Source of the DNA: Mucilaginibacter inviolabilis | GTDB lineage: Bacteria > Bacteroidota > Bacteroidia > Sphingobacteriales > Sphingobacteriaceae | Assembly: GCF_011089895.1 (NCBI RefSeq) | Contig: NZ_JAANAT010000001.1 | Span: 2,728,001 to 2,792,000, forward strand | Direction: 5' to 3' | DNA length: 64,000 nucleotides | Part shown: positions 1 to 8,438 of the stretch, one piece after another | Layout: the number at the start of each line of letters is the position of its first letter | Position numbering within the stretch: the first letter of the stretch is position 1 | The notes under the pieces: generated by a model | Told to the model about the DNA's origin: nothing | Databases searched by the model: none | What the model saw: only the letters and a program-made list of their open reading frames with translations | Position numbers and translations under genes: made by a program

Positions 1-126
1 ATGATATATGATTTAGTGGTTTCTAGTCCCCTGCTACTATTTCCTGTAACTGATATTTAATATTCTTAATTTATTTTCTTTGACTTTGATTGATCTGATG
101 TTCTGCTTCTAATTATTTTTGATTTT

Positions 127-405
127 CTATGAGATACAGTGCCAACCATCCACTTTCATCTCGCTCATATCCAATTTCTTTTTTATCATTTTTTGTTCGG
201 ACGGAATTTCTGGTAAATGCTTGTTTATTGTTATAGATATGGTTGCCTGCAGTTGTTCATTGAACATGAGAAATTTGTTCAACGCCGAGCCTTGTGTGCG
301 TGCTTAATTTTCATGATTTAATCCAAAAAGGCTTAGTTTAACTGCATCAAGGTTGTTGACATCAGCCCAATTCATGGTCACTGATGAGGTTCCTTTGTTA
401 TTGAG
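127..405 (-). pseudogene. broken reading frame with one internal stop
   Basis: On the minus strand one frame stays open from 405 to 127 apart from a single TAA at 306-304. The piece before the stop contains MNWADVNNLDAVKLSLFGL, and the piece after it reads NKFLMFNEQLQATISI and later KKKLDMSEMKVDGWH. The composition (amphipathic, Lys/Glu rich) looks like real protein, unlike the plus-strand shadow frame. A short frame starting at the ATG at 314 overlaps the stop and ends at 279, so a tiny second gene is an alternative reading. I do not recognise the family. It lies beyond the integrase remnant, within the same AT-rich stretch, so I infer decayed cargo of an integrated element. Confidence 0.3.
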
Positions 406-408
406 TTA

Positions 409-660
409 TAGCTATCACATTAAAAAATATCCTGGATTATTTAGCTGTGAAGCCACTATTAAATGTGATGATTTTGAGTAAAATCTAAGGGAAAAAAGAT
501 TCATATCGTTGTGATAGGTTTAGTTAGATATTAGGGTTTAGATTATTTAATATATTGTCGATAAGTTGATATAAAACTATGTTCTTTAAGTACAAGAAAC
601 AATATCAATACCTCAAAAATGTTACATCTTCACAATTTCTTCACAATTTCTCATGTCCTT
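409..660. other. AT-rich DNA without a recognisable gene
   Basis: This stretch between two decayed frames shows no open frame that looks coding on either strand. A direct repeat of TTCACAATTTC is present at about 632-652. Composition is more AT-rich than the genes to the right. It is probably part of the same degraded insert as its neighbours. Confidence 0.4.
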
Positions 661-990
661 TTATGGACTAATATCAATTACGAAATTTTTATCGGGTGGA
701 GGCAAGAGATTTGCCAATCGAGTTACATCCAGATGTATGGCATGCCATCCAACACAAGCAATTTCATTCGGTATTCTGCAATTTCGGTTTAAATCACAGA
801 AAGCAAAAACTTGTCTTTTACAGAAAAGTCTTTTTCAAGTTGCTTTTCCCAGCAAAATAATTGATGGTAATGTAAGTTACTTTTCTATTGTGAGTCAATC
901 GATACTTGATATTATAAGTACTGTCTCCTCTTTTGTGATGTCTGAGAACCAAACCTTTGATTAAAGTCGTACTAAATAAGTTCGATGTAA
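661..990 (-). pseudogene. tyrosine-type integrase, N-terminal remnant
   Basis: Three consecutive minus-strand frame fragments read like the start of a Bacteroidota tyrosine recombinase. The first has GLVLRHHKRGDSTYNIKYRL followed by THNRKVTYITINYFAGKSNL, the shape of the arm-type DNA-binding domain, and runs to a stop at 820-818. The second, one frame over, reads KDFSVKDKFLLSVI and then hits a stop. The third reads LDVTRLANLL and DKNFVIDI, resembling the start of the core-binding domain. At least two frameshifts and internal stops separate them, no start codon remains in frame, and the catalytic domain (R..HxxR..Y) is absent. The remnant lies about 145 bases from the 3' end of tRNA-His, the usual place for such an integrase. 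The plus-strand frame over the same bases is a shadow. The family call rests on pattern recognition only. Confidence 0.6.
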
Positions 991-1092
991 AACATTTTCG
1001 TCAAGATGGGCAATTTTTCGTCTTAAACACAACGCATCAGCTTACAAGTGACGAACATTATTTTTTATCAGAAACCTACCCAGAGGGCATAA

Positions 1093-1126
1093 AAAAAGCC
1101 CTTTTACTACTGTAAAAAGGCTTTTT
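1093..1126 (-). terminator. intrinsic terminator of tRNA-His
   Basis: Read on the minus strand, AAAAAGCCTTTTTAC and GTAAAAGGGCTTTTT form a stem around a four-base AGTA loop, followed by a T run. It begins eight bases after the tRNA 3' end and fits a rho-independent terminator. Confidence 0.8.
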
Positions 1127-1133
1127 AGAAAAG

Positions 1134-1208
1134 GGTAAATGATGGGGCTCGAACCCACGACCCTCGGTACCACAAACCGATGCTCTAACCAACTGAGCTA
1201 CATCTACC
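1134..1208 (-). tRNA. tRNA-His (anticodon GTG)
   Basis: The minus strand folds into a full cloverleaf. The acceptor stem is GTAGATG pairing with CATTTAC (one G-T pair). The D arm holds AGCTCAGTTGGTTAGAGC. The anticodon stem TCGGT/ACCGA closes the loop TTGTGGT with anticodon GTG, and the T loop is TTCGAGC. A G at position -1 faces a C at the discriminator position 73, the identity pair specific for histidine tRNA. CCA is not encoded. The gene has its own promoter and terminator, so it is transcribed alone. Its 3' end faces the decayed integrase region. Confidence 0.96.
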
Positions 1209-1220
1209 GTTTGGAGAGTG

Positions 1221-1251
1221 CAAAAATAGAAATCTTACGGCTATTTGCAAA
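1221..1251 (-). promoter_or_regulatory. Bacteroidota-type promoter of tRNA-His
   Basis: On the minus strand TTTG (1251-1248) is followed after exactly 19 bases by TATTTTTG (1228-1221), matching the TTTG / TAnnTTTG consensus of the Bacteroidota primary sigma factor. The tRNA begins 12 bases downstream. Confidence 0.85.
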
Positions 1252-1323
1252 CTCTTTTTAAAATTACATTCGGCTTACCTGTTTAATTTAGAACGATTTT
1301 AATTAATTATTAGATTTGTATTT

Positions 1324-3414
1324 ATGGCTGAGCAATTAATTGAACTGAATGTGACAGGGATGCACTGTAATAATTGCGCCTTATCTGTGCATAAACTACT
1401 CGAAAAAAAGGGTTTACATAATATCCTGGTTGATTTTGCCAGCGAAGAGGTAAAATTTTCTACCAGCGATAGCTCCAAATTACCTGAGATAAAAAAAGGA
1501 ATAGAAAACTTAGGTTTTAGAGTGATTGACGATATTTCACAACATCACCCTTCATTTTATGATAAAGTAGAGAACAAATTTATCTTCTGCGCGCTGTTTA
1601 CCCTGCCCCTTTTGCTCAGCATGTGGCTGCCCTGGCACGTATTACAACAGCCAATAGTACAATTACTATTATGTTTACCGGTATTTATTGTAGGCTGCCT
1701 GCATTTTGGTAAAAGTGCCTGGAGTTCGGTTAGAGGCGGCGTACCCAATATGGATGTACTTATATTTATTGGTTCAACATCGGCATTTATATATAGTCTT
1801 ACAGGTACACTGCAACACCTGGGTCCTCAATATCAGTTTTATGAAACTTGTGCTACCATTATTACCCTGGTATTATTAGGCAATGTGTTCGAGAAACGCT
1901 CCGTAACTCAAACCACATCGGCAGTAAAAGATCTGATCAGATTTCAACAGGTAGACGCCAACCGTGTTGTTAATGGCGGCGTAGAAGTGATCAGCGCTAA
2001 AGAAGTACGTCCGGGGGATACTTTACTGGTGAACCAGGGCGATAAAATACCCGTTGATGGCGAAATCCTGTCTGGCAACGCTTCTGTTGACGAGGCCATG
2101 CTCACTGGCGAAAGTTTACCTGTTGAAAAGAAAAAATATGACAGGGTAATAGGCGGTACTATATTAGTTAACGGCAATTTTCACATGCTGGCTACCAAGG
2201 TTGGTTCCAATACTATCTTGTCGCAGATCATTGAACTGATGAAGAAAGCCCAGGCCGCCAAGCCACCTATCCAAAAACTGGGTGATAAGGTTGCTTCCAT
2301 ATTTGTGCCGGCTGTACTGGGTATCTCCCTGCTCACTTTTGTATTGACTCTTTATGTTGGCCACGCCGGTCTGCAGCATTCCTTGCTGAACGCGATAGCG
2401 GTATTGGTGATATCATGTCCTTGCGCGATGGGTCTGGCTACTCCTACTGCAGTAATGGTTGGTCTTGGACGTGCGGCCAAAAATGGTATCCTGATCAAAG
2501 GCGGCGATACTATTGAAGCCGTGGCTCATACCAAATATGTGGTATTTGATAAAACAGGCACCTTAACAACGGGAAAATTCAGCATCAATGAGATCAAAGC
2601 CGAACCTGGCGTCGATATTGAGTTGATCCGCGGCATCATTATCGCCATTGAAGAACGATCAAATCACCCGATAGCACGTTCATTGGTTAATGGGTTAAAA
2701 AGCCTGCCCAAACAAAAGGTGATACTCAAAGTAGCCAAAGAAGAAAAAGGCCTGGGCATGCGTGCCGAAGACGTAGAAGGCAGCAATTACTTCCTGGGTA
2801 CAGCTAAACTGAATAAGGACGATCATTTCAACCTCTCCCTGTATAAAAACCAGCAGTTACTGGCCCAGATAGCGCTCGACGATGAAATAAAGCCCGAAAC
2901 TGCCACACTGATAGCCCAGCTCAAAAAGATGGGTATCAAACCCATACTCCTTAGTGGCGACAAAAAAGACCGTTGTACAAAAGTAGCCGCCGCCATAGGT
3001 ATCAAAGAGGTACATGCCGAAAAACTACCCGACGAAAAGTTGAAAGTAATCGAGATGTACAAACAAAAAGGCAAAACCATTATGATAGGTGATGGCATCA
3101 ACGATGCTCCTGCCTTAACCAAGGCCGATGTGGGCGTATCCATGAACGATGCCAGCCAGGTAGCCATACAATCGGCCAGTGTAGTATTGCTGAATACTGA
3201 TCTCCATTCGGTGATTAAGTTTTTACAGATCAGCAAGCATACGCTGCTTACCATTAAACAAAACCTGTTCTGGGCATTTGCTTACAATATAATCGCTATC
3301 CCCGTTGCCGCTCTGGGCTTTTTAAACCCAATGGTAGGTGCGTTTACGATGGCTTTTTCTGATGTGATAGTTATTGGCAATTCACTGAGGTTGAAAATTA
3401 AAAAGGTAAACTAA
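1324..3414 (+). CDS. copA: heavy-metal P1B-type ATPase, copper exporter type
   Basis: A 696-residue P1B ATPase that would pump Cu(I) (possibly Ag(I)) out of the cytoplasm. One N-terminal heavy-metal-associated domain carries GMHCNNC at residues 12-18. The A-domain TGES is at 261-264, the intramembrane metal site SCPCAMG sits near 364, the phosphorylation motif DKTGTLT starts at 409, the nucleotide-binding His-Pro is in NHPIARS, and the hinge [10 protein letters not shown] begins at 589. The CPC motif with the single CxxC domain points to monovalent copper. Membrane segments flank these domains in the usual order, and the length is typical for a one-HMA family member. It stands alone, with no copper chaperone or CueR-like gene beside it; tRNA-His is divergent upstream. 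Confidence 0.93.
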   Translation: MAEQLIELNVTGMHCNNCALSVHKLLEKKGLHNILVDFASEEVKFSTSDSSKLPEIKKGIENLGFRVIDDISQHHPSFYDKVENKFIFCALFTLPLLLSMWLPWHVLQQPIVQLLLCLPVFIVGCLHFGKSAWSSVRGGVPNMDVLIFIGSTSAFIYSLTGTLQHLGPQYQFYETCATIITLVLLGNVFEKRSVTQTTSAVKDLIRFQQVDANRVVNGGVEVISAKEVRPGDTLLVNQGDKIPVDGEILSGNASVDEAMLTGESLPVEKKKYDRVIGGTILVNGNFHMLATKVGSNTILSQIIELMKKAQAAKPPIQKLGDKVASIFVPAVLGISLLTFVLTLYVGHAGLQHSLLNAIAVLVISCPCAMGLATPTAVMVGLGRAAKNGILIKGGDTIEAVAHTKYVVFDKTGTLTTGKFSINEIKAEPGVDIELIRGIIIAIEERSNHPIARSLVNGLKSLPKQKVILKVAKEEKGLGMRAEDVEGSNYFLGTAKLNKDDHFNLSLYKNQQLLAQIALDDEIKPETATLIAQLKKMGIKPILLSGDKKDRCTKVAAAIGIKEVHAEKLPDEKLKVIEMYKQKGKTIMIGDGINDAPALTKADVGVSMNDASQVAIQSASVVLLNTDLHSVIKFLQISKHTLLTIKQNLFWAFAYNIIAIPVAALGFLNPMVGAFTMAFSDVIVIGNSLRLKIKKVN

Positions 3415-3415
3415 G

Positions 3416-3516
3416 TCGAGCCCCCTAGCCCCCTGAAGGGGGAATTTTTGAAAATCTTATCGGCAATTAATGTAACTTATGCTACTTTTGTTCCCCCTTT
3501 AGGGGGTTAGGGGGCT
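3416..3516. repeat. CCCCCTAGCCCCCT inverted repeat between copA and rnhA
   Basis: The left arm AGCCCCCTAGCCCCCTGAAG begins just after the copA stop, and its near-complement CCCCCTTTAGGGGGTTAGGG runs up to two bases before the rnhA ATG. About 45 AT-rich bases lie between the arms. The G-rich right arm would therefore serve as the ribosome-binding region of rnhA. Related GC-rich inverted repeats occur at 15141-15240 and 17843-17950. Confidence 0.75.
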
Positions 3517-3517
3517 T

Positions 3518-3976
3518 ATGATAGAAATTTACACAGACGGTGCATCAAGCGGAAATCCGGGTCCGGGTGGTTATGGGGTAATTTTGCGTTCGGGCAAGCA
3601 CTATAAAGAGCTTTCCGAAGGTTTTCGCAAAACCACCAACAACCGCATGGAACTACTGGCTGTAATAAAAGGATTAGAGGCGCTGAAAACCCCTAATCAA
3701 CAGGTGATGATCTTCTCCGACTCTAAATACGTGATCGATTCCATCGAAAAACGCTGGGTAAACGGCTGGGTGCAAAAAGGTTTCGCGGGCAAAAAAAATA
3801 AAGACCTTTGGCTCCGCTATCTCGACATCAGCAAACACCACCAAATCAAATTTACCTGGGTACGCGGCCATAACGGTCACCCCGAAAACGAACGCTGCGA
3901 TGAACTGGCCGTAGCAGCCGGGAAACAGAAACCGCTGTTGATAGATTCGGTTTTTGAGGTAGAGAATGGGAAATAA
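3518..3976 (+). CDS. rnhA: ribonuclease HI
   Basis: A 152-residue RNase HI that cuts the RNA strand of RNA-DNA hybrids, for example Okazaki primers and R-loops. The catalytic residues fall in the standard places: D7 in IYTDGASSGNPGPGGYG, E45 in NRMELLAVI, D68 in FSDSKYV, H118 in VRGHNGHPEN and D128 in the C-terminal helix. The length matches the bacterial family (about 155). The start is fixed by the ATG immediately after an inverted repeat, whose purine-rich arm forms the leader. It is downstream of copA on the same strand, but the repeat between them makes co-transcription uncertain. Confidence 0.95.
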   Translation: MIEIYTDGASSGNPGPGGYGVILRSGKHYKELSEGFRKTTNNRMELLAVIKGLEALKTPNQQVMIFSDSKYVIDSIEKRWVNGWVQKGFAGKKNKDLWLRYLDISKHHQIKFTWVRGHNGHPENERCDELAVAAGKQKPLLIDSVFEVENGK

Positions 3977-3977
3977 T

Positions 3978-4073
3978 TAGTATCAAGTAGCTAGTATCAA
4001 GTATCACGACTTTTTTCTTTTTATATCGAAGAGGCATAGCATCTTGATACTTGATACTAGCTACTTGATACCC
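3978..4073. repeat. GTATCAAGTAG word-type inverted repeat
   Basis: The left arm contains AGTATCAAGTAGCTAGTATC followed by AAGTATC directly after the rnhA stop. The right arm contains GATACTTGATACTAGCTACT and ends a few bases before the stop of the convergent phosphodiesterase gene. The arms are complementary over about 26 bases and are themselves made of a repeated GTATCAAGTA word. A close relative lies at 51783-51896. Confidence 0.8.
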
Positions 4074-4080
4074 AACCAAC

Positions 4081-4578
4081 CTACCACCTTCCCGCCAGCT
4101 CAATTACCTGCAGATCCTGTATTTTATCCCCATCAATGTTAAAACGCATGAGGGTGCGTACCTTGTGCCAGCCTTGCTGCCCCGCTGCGCCCGGATTCAA
4201 ATGCAGACAGCCTATCGTTTTATCGGGCATTACTTTTAGTATATGCGAATGGCCCGAGATAAACAGCTTGGGTGGATTCAGGTAAATCTCCTTTTTTACC
4301 GCTGGACTATATTTGCCTGGGTAACCGCCAATGTGGGTCATCCATACATCAACACCTTCGCAATTGAAGCGCAGATTTTCCGGATACACCAATCGCACAT
4401 CCTTACCGTCGATATTGCCGTATACACCTTTTAATGGCTTAAAAGCTGCCAGTTTATCGACCAGTTCCAGCGTGCCAAAATCGCCGGCATGCCATATTTC
4501 ATCGCAATTTTCAAAATGCTTAAAAACAGCCTCGTCGAGGTAGCTGTGGGTATCGGATATCAGGCCTATGCGGGTCAT
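4081..4578 (-). CDS. YfcE/MJ0936-family metallophosphoesterase
   Basis: A 165-residue calcineurin-like phosphoesterase of the small YfcE type, a metal-dependent phosphodiesterase whose physiological substrate is not known. Metal ligands are visible in order: D9 and H11 in LISDTHSY, H30-D33 in WHAGDFG, GNID, THIGGYPGKYSP and GHSHI. The C-terminus NPGAAGQQG is also usual in this family. Length is normal. It is convergent with rnhA across the GTATCAAGTA repeat. The upstream gap contains only repeats, so it is probably a single-gene unit. Confidence 0.88.
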   Translation of the reverse strand: MTRIGLISDTHSYLDEAVFKHFENCDEIWHAGDFGTLELVDKLAAFKPLKGVYGNIDGKDVRLVYPENLRFNCEGVDVWMTHIGGYPGKYSPAVKKEIYLNPPKLFISGHSHILKVMPDKTIGCLHLNPGAAGQQGWHKVRTLMRFNIDGDKIQDLQVIELAGRW

Positions 4579-4960
4579 GAGCGCAAATATAGATACAAGA
4601 GGTAAGAGTCAAGAATCAGGGAGTTAATAAATCCGTCATTGCGCGCAAAAATTCCCGAGAAAAGCCTAAAAGTGGGTTTACATGGGTTTACACTTTTTAG
4701 AGTTAATATTGATTTAATTTATTGACAATCAATACTTTAAATACAAATAGACCTTATTTTGTGTTAACCCACTTTTGGGGCTATTTTTGGTCGAATGTCA
4801 TAAGTCAATTATTTCCTACATCAGCAACACAAGGTGCACGAAAACGCACAAAGATAAAATTTGTCATGCTGAACATAGTGAAGCATCTATTAGTCGACAG
4901 GCAAAGCTCACGAATACATCCTTTGTCCCTCAGGATGACAAATAAGAACTAAAATAGAGA
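4579..4960. other. intergenic region holding two inverted-repeat elements
   Basis: No gene is supported here. From 4658 to 4790 the left side reads AAAGCCTAAAAGTGGGTT and the right side carries AACCCACTTTTGGGGC, giving a 133-bp element with imperfect terminal inverted repeats. From 4861 to 4943 lies a REP-like unit beginning TTGTCATGCTGAA and ending CCTCAGGATGACAAA. The short plus-strand frame through the second unit is a by-product of the repeat. Confidence 0.6.
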
Positions 4961-5665
4961 TTAAAATATCGTCAAAAAGTTCTCCAATACTTTTTGGTAT
5001 TGCCTGCTGTAAACTTTAGGCGAATCGTAAATCACTAATTGCTCTACTTCTGATTTGCCTTTGTCAAAACCCAATGCCAGTATCTCCCGGTGTGCCTCAT
5101 CGTTTTCAAACGAATGTATACTGATTACTTTTTGTAAATGAAGCTGCTGTTGCGCGGCCAAAGCTTTAACCACCCCCGCAGTATCTATAGGCAATACCAG
5201 CCAGCAAATCCCATTCTCCGTTAGATGTTCAGCCACAGCAGATATCAAACGCTCAAAAAAACCATCTCCGGCATGTTTGGCCAAATTCTTCTTTACTCCC
5301 GGTGATTGCAGGGAGTTGATATAGAATGGCGGGTTGGATACGATGAGGTCATATTTTTTATCGGGATGAACAGCAAAAAAATCTTCAAAGCCGGTTGCAA
5401 ACAACGTGAGCCTGTCAGCAAAGGGCGAGCTCTTAAAATTACTTTCGGCGGTTATAGCTGCACTTTCATCAATCTCGACAGCATCTATCCGGGCATCGAC
5501 AAAACGCTGTGCCAGCATCAGGGCAATTACGCCAGTGCCAGTGCCTATATCTAATATGGATAGCGATTTGTCGGCATCAGCTAATGCACCCAGTAAAACA
5601 CCGTCGGTATTGATCTTCATAGCGCAACCGGTTTGGTCGACACTGAATTGTTTAAAACGAAACAT
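4961..5665 (-). CDS. trmN6: tRNA1(Val) (adenine(37)-N6)-methyltransferase
   Basis: A SAM-dependent methyltransferase of the TrmN6/YfiC family, which methylates N6 of A37 in tRNA-Val. The N-terminus FRFKQFSVDQTGCAMKINTD matches the conserved FxFKQF..DxCAMKxxTDG opening. The SAM motif LDIGTGTGVIALMLAQ and the N6-adenine catalytic motif SNPPFY follow. I chose the ATG at 5665 rather than an upstream in-frame ATG at 5713, because the homologous region begins right there and the extra 16 residues look unrelated. That gives 234 residues. A GTTGGTG inverted repeat separates it from the VOC gene upstream on the same strand. Confidence 0.88.
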   Translation of the reverse strand: MFRFKQFSVDQTGCAMKINTDGVLLGALADADKSLSILDIGTGTGVIALMLAQRFVDARIDAVEIDESAAITAESNFKSSPFADRLTLFATGFEDFFAVHPDKKYDLIVSNPPFYINSLQSPGVKKNLAKHAGDGFFERLISAVAEHLTENGICWLVLPIDTAGVVKALAAQQQLHLQKVISIHSFENDEAHREILALGFDKGKSEVEQLVIYDSPKVYSRQYQKVLENFLTIF

Positions 5666-5728
5666 CGATGCGAATTTATTATTAAATGTTAAAATGCGCA
5701 TCAACGTTGACATTTACCGGGCGTATAT

Positions 5729-5821
5729 TTGTTGGTGACAACACCAACAAAGTGCGGTTTAAAATAAAAATCTTCTTGTCGCCCGTTGTTGGTGTTGTCA
5801 CCAACAACTTTCACCAACAAG
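5729..5821. repeat. GTTGGTG nested palindrome repeat
   Basis: GTTGGTGACAACACCAAC near 5731 is itself a hairpin (GTTGGTG/CACCAAC). Its exact reverse complement GTTGGTGTTGTCACCAAC occurs about 55 bases later, followed by a further CACCAAC half-site. The element fills the gap between the VOC gene and trmN6. Confidence 0.8.
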
Positions 5822-5826
5822 CATAA

Positions 5827-6216
5827 TTACTTTTCATAAAGCTCCAGCGGTAAACCATCCGGATCGGCAAAGAAAGTAAAGCGTTTGCCGGTGAATTCAT
5901 CAATACGAATAGGCTCTGTGATAACGCCGTTAGCCTGTAAACTACCTACTGCCTCATCAATATCGTCAACCTCAAAAGCCAGGTGACGTAAACCTGCAGC
6001 TTCGGGACGGGAAGCTCTGGCAGGCGGCCCGGGGAAGGAGAAAAGCTCGATCTGGTACTGGTTGCCCACTTCCAGATCGAGTTTATAGGATTGCCGCTCT
6101 TCGCGATAAACCTCCAATAATATTTTAAAACCCAGTATCTCGCTATAAAAATGCTTCGACTTTGGGTAGTCGGAACAAATAATGGCGATATGATGTACCC
6201 GGTTTAGCTTCAGCAT
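5827..6216 (-). CDS. VOC-family protein (glyoxalase I-like, YaeR/SMU1112c type)
   Basis: A 129-residue single-domain vicinal-oxygen-chelate protein with two beta-alpha-beta-beta-beta modules. The first begins LNRVHHIAIICSDYPKSKHF with FYSEILGF. The second holds LRHLAFEVDDIDEA and ends FFADPDGLPLELYEK. Candidate metal ligands are the His near residue 9, the Glu in IELFSF, the His in LRHLAFEV and the last Glu. The substrate is unknown; this subgroup is often called lactoylglutathione-lyase-like. Its ATG overlaps the purL stop by one base (TAATG), so it is probably translationally coupled to purL. Confidence 0.85.
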   Translation of the reverse strand: MLKLNRVHHIAIICSDYPKSKHFYSEILGFKILLEVYREERQSYKLDLEVGNQYQIELFSFPGPPARASRPEAAGLRHLAFEVDDIDEAVGSLQANGVITEPIRIDEFTGKRFTFFADPDGLPLELYEK

Positions 6217-8438
6217 TATTCGCCTAATATGGAGTGTAATACGTTGCTGTGAACCATTTTCAAGTCGGTAACATGACCAAATGGAACTTCGTCAACAGTA
6301 AGGGAGCCATTGTTTACGGTACCCAGCAGGCTGAATTCTACATCGCTGGTAGCCATAAATTCAACAAAGCGTTCCTGCTCTTCGGGGGCTACGGTTACCA
6401 CTACCCTGCTTTGTGCTTCACCAAACAGGAAGGCATCCTTACGAATGTCGTCATCAGTTTCGATGTCAAAGCCTAAACCATTTGGCATAGACGATTCCAA
6501 CAGCGCGATGTATAGACCACCATCAGCCACATCATGTGCCGATTCGATTACGCGGTGTTGGATCAGTCCTTTGATAGCTTGTTGTACCTCGTATTCTTTG
6601 TCGATATCAAAATGCGGAGCTGGTGCTTTTAATATTTTGTGCCATGAAGCCAGGTATTGCGACGAGGCGATATCATTCACTGATTCACCGATCAGATAGA
6701 TCAGGTCGCCGGGTTGTTTAAAGTCGGCTGTCATGATGTTCTCTACATCGTCCATTACACCCAGCATACCGATAGTTGGCGTCGGAAATACCGAACCACC
6801 ATCTGCCGACTGGTTGTAAAAGCTTACGTTACCACCGGTAACCGGGGTTTCGAACTTGCGGCAAGCATCACCCATACCTTTTATGGCGCTTACAAACTGC
6901 CAGTAAACTTCAGGGTTATAAGGGTTACCAAAGTTTAAGCAGTTAGTGATAGCCACAGGCTCGCCACCGGCGCAGGTAATATTACGGGCAGCTTCGGCAA
7001 CGGCAATGGCGGTACCTTTATAAGGATCGGCATATACATAGCGTGAGTTGCAGTCTGTTGTTAATACAATGGCTTTATCAGTATCCTTAACCGCTACAAC
7101 GGCTGCATCGCAGGCCAGGTTGGCGGTCATGGTTTGTACACCTACCATGCTGTCGTACTGGTCGGTTACCCAACGTTTGGAAGCCAGGTTAGGATGTGCA
7201 GCCAGGTGCTCGGCTACTTCAACCAGGTTTTCAGGCTCTTTCACATCATCGATGTTGAATTTCTGGTTTTCGGCAAAGTAAGCAGGCTCACGGTATTCGC
7301 GCTGGTAAACCGGTGCGCCACCACCTAAAACAAGGTCGTCTGCAGGTACATCGGCAACCAATTCGCCGTTCACAAAATACTCCAGGCGTTTGGTATCGGT
7401 TACCTCGCCTATTACGGCGCAATTCAGGTCCCATTTGTCAAAAACAGCCTCTACATCTTTTTCGCGGCCTTTATGCACCACGATCAGCATACGCTCCTGT
7501 GATTCGGACAGCAAAATTTCGTAAGGCTTCATATGATCCTGGCGGGTTGGTACTTTATCCAGGTGGATACGCATACCATGCTCGCCTTTGGCGCTCATTT
7601 CGGAGTTGGAGCAGATGATACCGGCAGCGCCCATATCCTGCATACCTACTACAGCACCGGTTTTAATTACTTCTAAGGTAGCTTCCAGCAATAGTTTTTC
7701 CTGGAAAGGGTCGCCTACCTGAACGGCAGGAAGATCATTTACCGAATCGGCGGTGATATCTTTAGATGCGAATGCCGCGCCGTGGATACCATCCTTACCG
7801 GTTGCTGAACCTACTATATATACCGGGTTACCCACACCGTAGGAGGTTGCCGAAACGGTTTCGCCCGCTTTTACAATACCTGCCGACATGGCGTTAACCA
7901 GCGGATTTACATTATAACAATCGTCAAAAAACAGCTCGCCGCCTACGGTTGGGATACCAAAAGCATTACCGTAATGACTGATACCTTTTACCACGCCTTT
8001 TACCAGCCATTTGGTTTTATCCAGGCTCAGGTCGCCAAAACGCAGGGAATTTAACTGCGCGATAGGACGTGCACCCATGGTAAATATATCCCTGTTGATA
8101 CCACCTACACCTGTTGCAGCGCCCTGGTAAGGCTCTAATGCTGATGGGTGGTTGTGCGATTCGATCTTGAAAGCGCAGCCAATGCCATCGCCCAGATCAA
8201 CCAGACCGGCATTTTCTTCACCGGCCTTAGCCAGCATCCGCGGACTATCCTTAGGCAGTGTTTTTAGCCAGGTGATGGAATTTTTATAGGAACAGTGCTC
8301 GCTCCACATTACCGAGAATATAGAAAGCTCGGTAAAGTTGGGTACGCGGCCCAATATTTCTTTTATACGTTCAAATTCTTCGGGTAATAAGCCTAAATCT
8401 TTGGCGGTTTCAACGGTGGTTAATTCCTGGTGCTCCAA
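6216..8438 (-). CDS. purL: phosphoribosylformylglycinamidine synthase, PurL subunit
   Basis: FGAM synthase catalytic subunit, step four of de novo purine synthesis, converting FGAR, glutamine-derived ammonia and ATP to FGAM. At 740 residues it is the small PurL that works with separate PurQ and PurS, neither of which is in this window. Conserved stretches include [11 protein letters not shown] near the N-terminus, [19 protein letters not shown] for ATP and substrate binding, [16 protein letters not shown] and [10 protein letters not shown]. The second half repeats the fold, with NCLNFGNP and [16 protein letters not shown] gene follows with a one-base overlap. A long AT-rich gap with a dispersed element lies upstream. 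Confidence 0.96.
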   Translation of the reverse strand: MEHQELTTVETAKDLGLLPEEFERIKEILGRVPNFTELSIFSVMWSEHCSYKNSITWLKTLPKDSPRMLAKAGEENAGLVDLGDGIGCAFKIESHNHPSALEPYQGAATGVGGINRDIFTMGARPIAQLNSLRFGDLSLDKTKWLVKGVVKGISHYGNAFGIPTVGGELFFDDCYNVNPLVNAMSAGIVKAGETVSATSYGVGNPVYIVGSATGKDGIHGAAFASKDITADSVNDLPAVQVGDPFQEKLLLEATLEVIKTGAVVGMQDMGAAGIICSNSEMSAKGEHGMRIHLDKVPTRQDHMKPYEILLSESQERMLIVVHKGREKDVEAVFDKWDLNCAVIGEVTDTKRLEYFVNGELVADVPADDLVLGGGAPVYQREYREPAYFAENQKFNIDDVKEPENLVEVAEHLAAHPNLASKRWVTDQYDSMVGVQTMTANLACDAAVVAVKDTDKAIVLTTDCNSRYVYADPYKGTAIAVAEAARNITCAGGEPVAITNCLNFGNPYNPEVYWQFVSAIKGMGDACRKFETPVTGGNVSFYNQSADGGSVFPTPTIGMLGVMDDVENIMTADFKQPGDLIYLIGESVNDIASSQYLASWHKILKAPAPHFDIDKEYEVQQAIKGLIQHRVIESAHDVADGGLYIALLESSMPNGLGFDIETDDDIRKDAFLFGEAQSRVVVTVAPEEQERFVEFMATSDVEFSLLGTVNNGSLTVDEVPFGHVTDLKMVHSNVLHSILGE

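Noticed and set aside
119..307. Plus-strand frame of 62 codons near the left edge
   Set aside because: The opposite strand carries a more protein-like frame, and this one has no homology-like pattern or leader.
653..964. Plus-strand frame of 103 codons
   Set aside because: It is the shadow of the minus-strand integrase remnant; its own translation has no protein-like features.
5666..5713. Longer start for TrmN6
   Set aside because: The conserved FxFKQF opening begins directly at the ATG at 5665; the extra 16 residues look unrelated.
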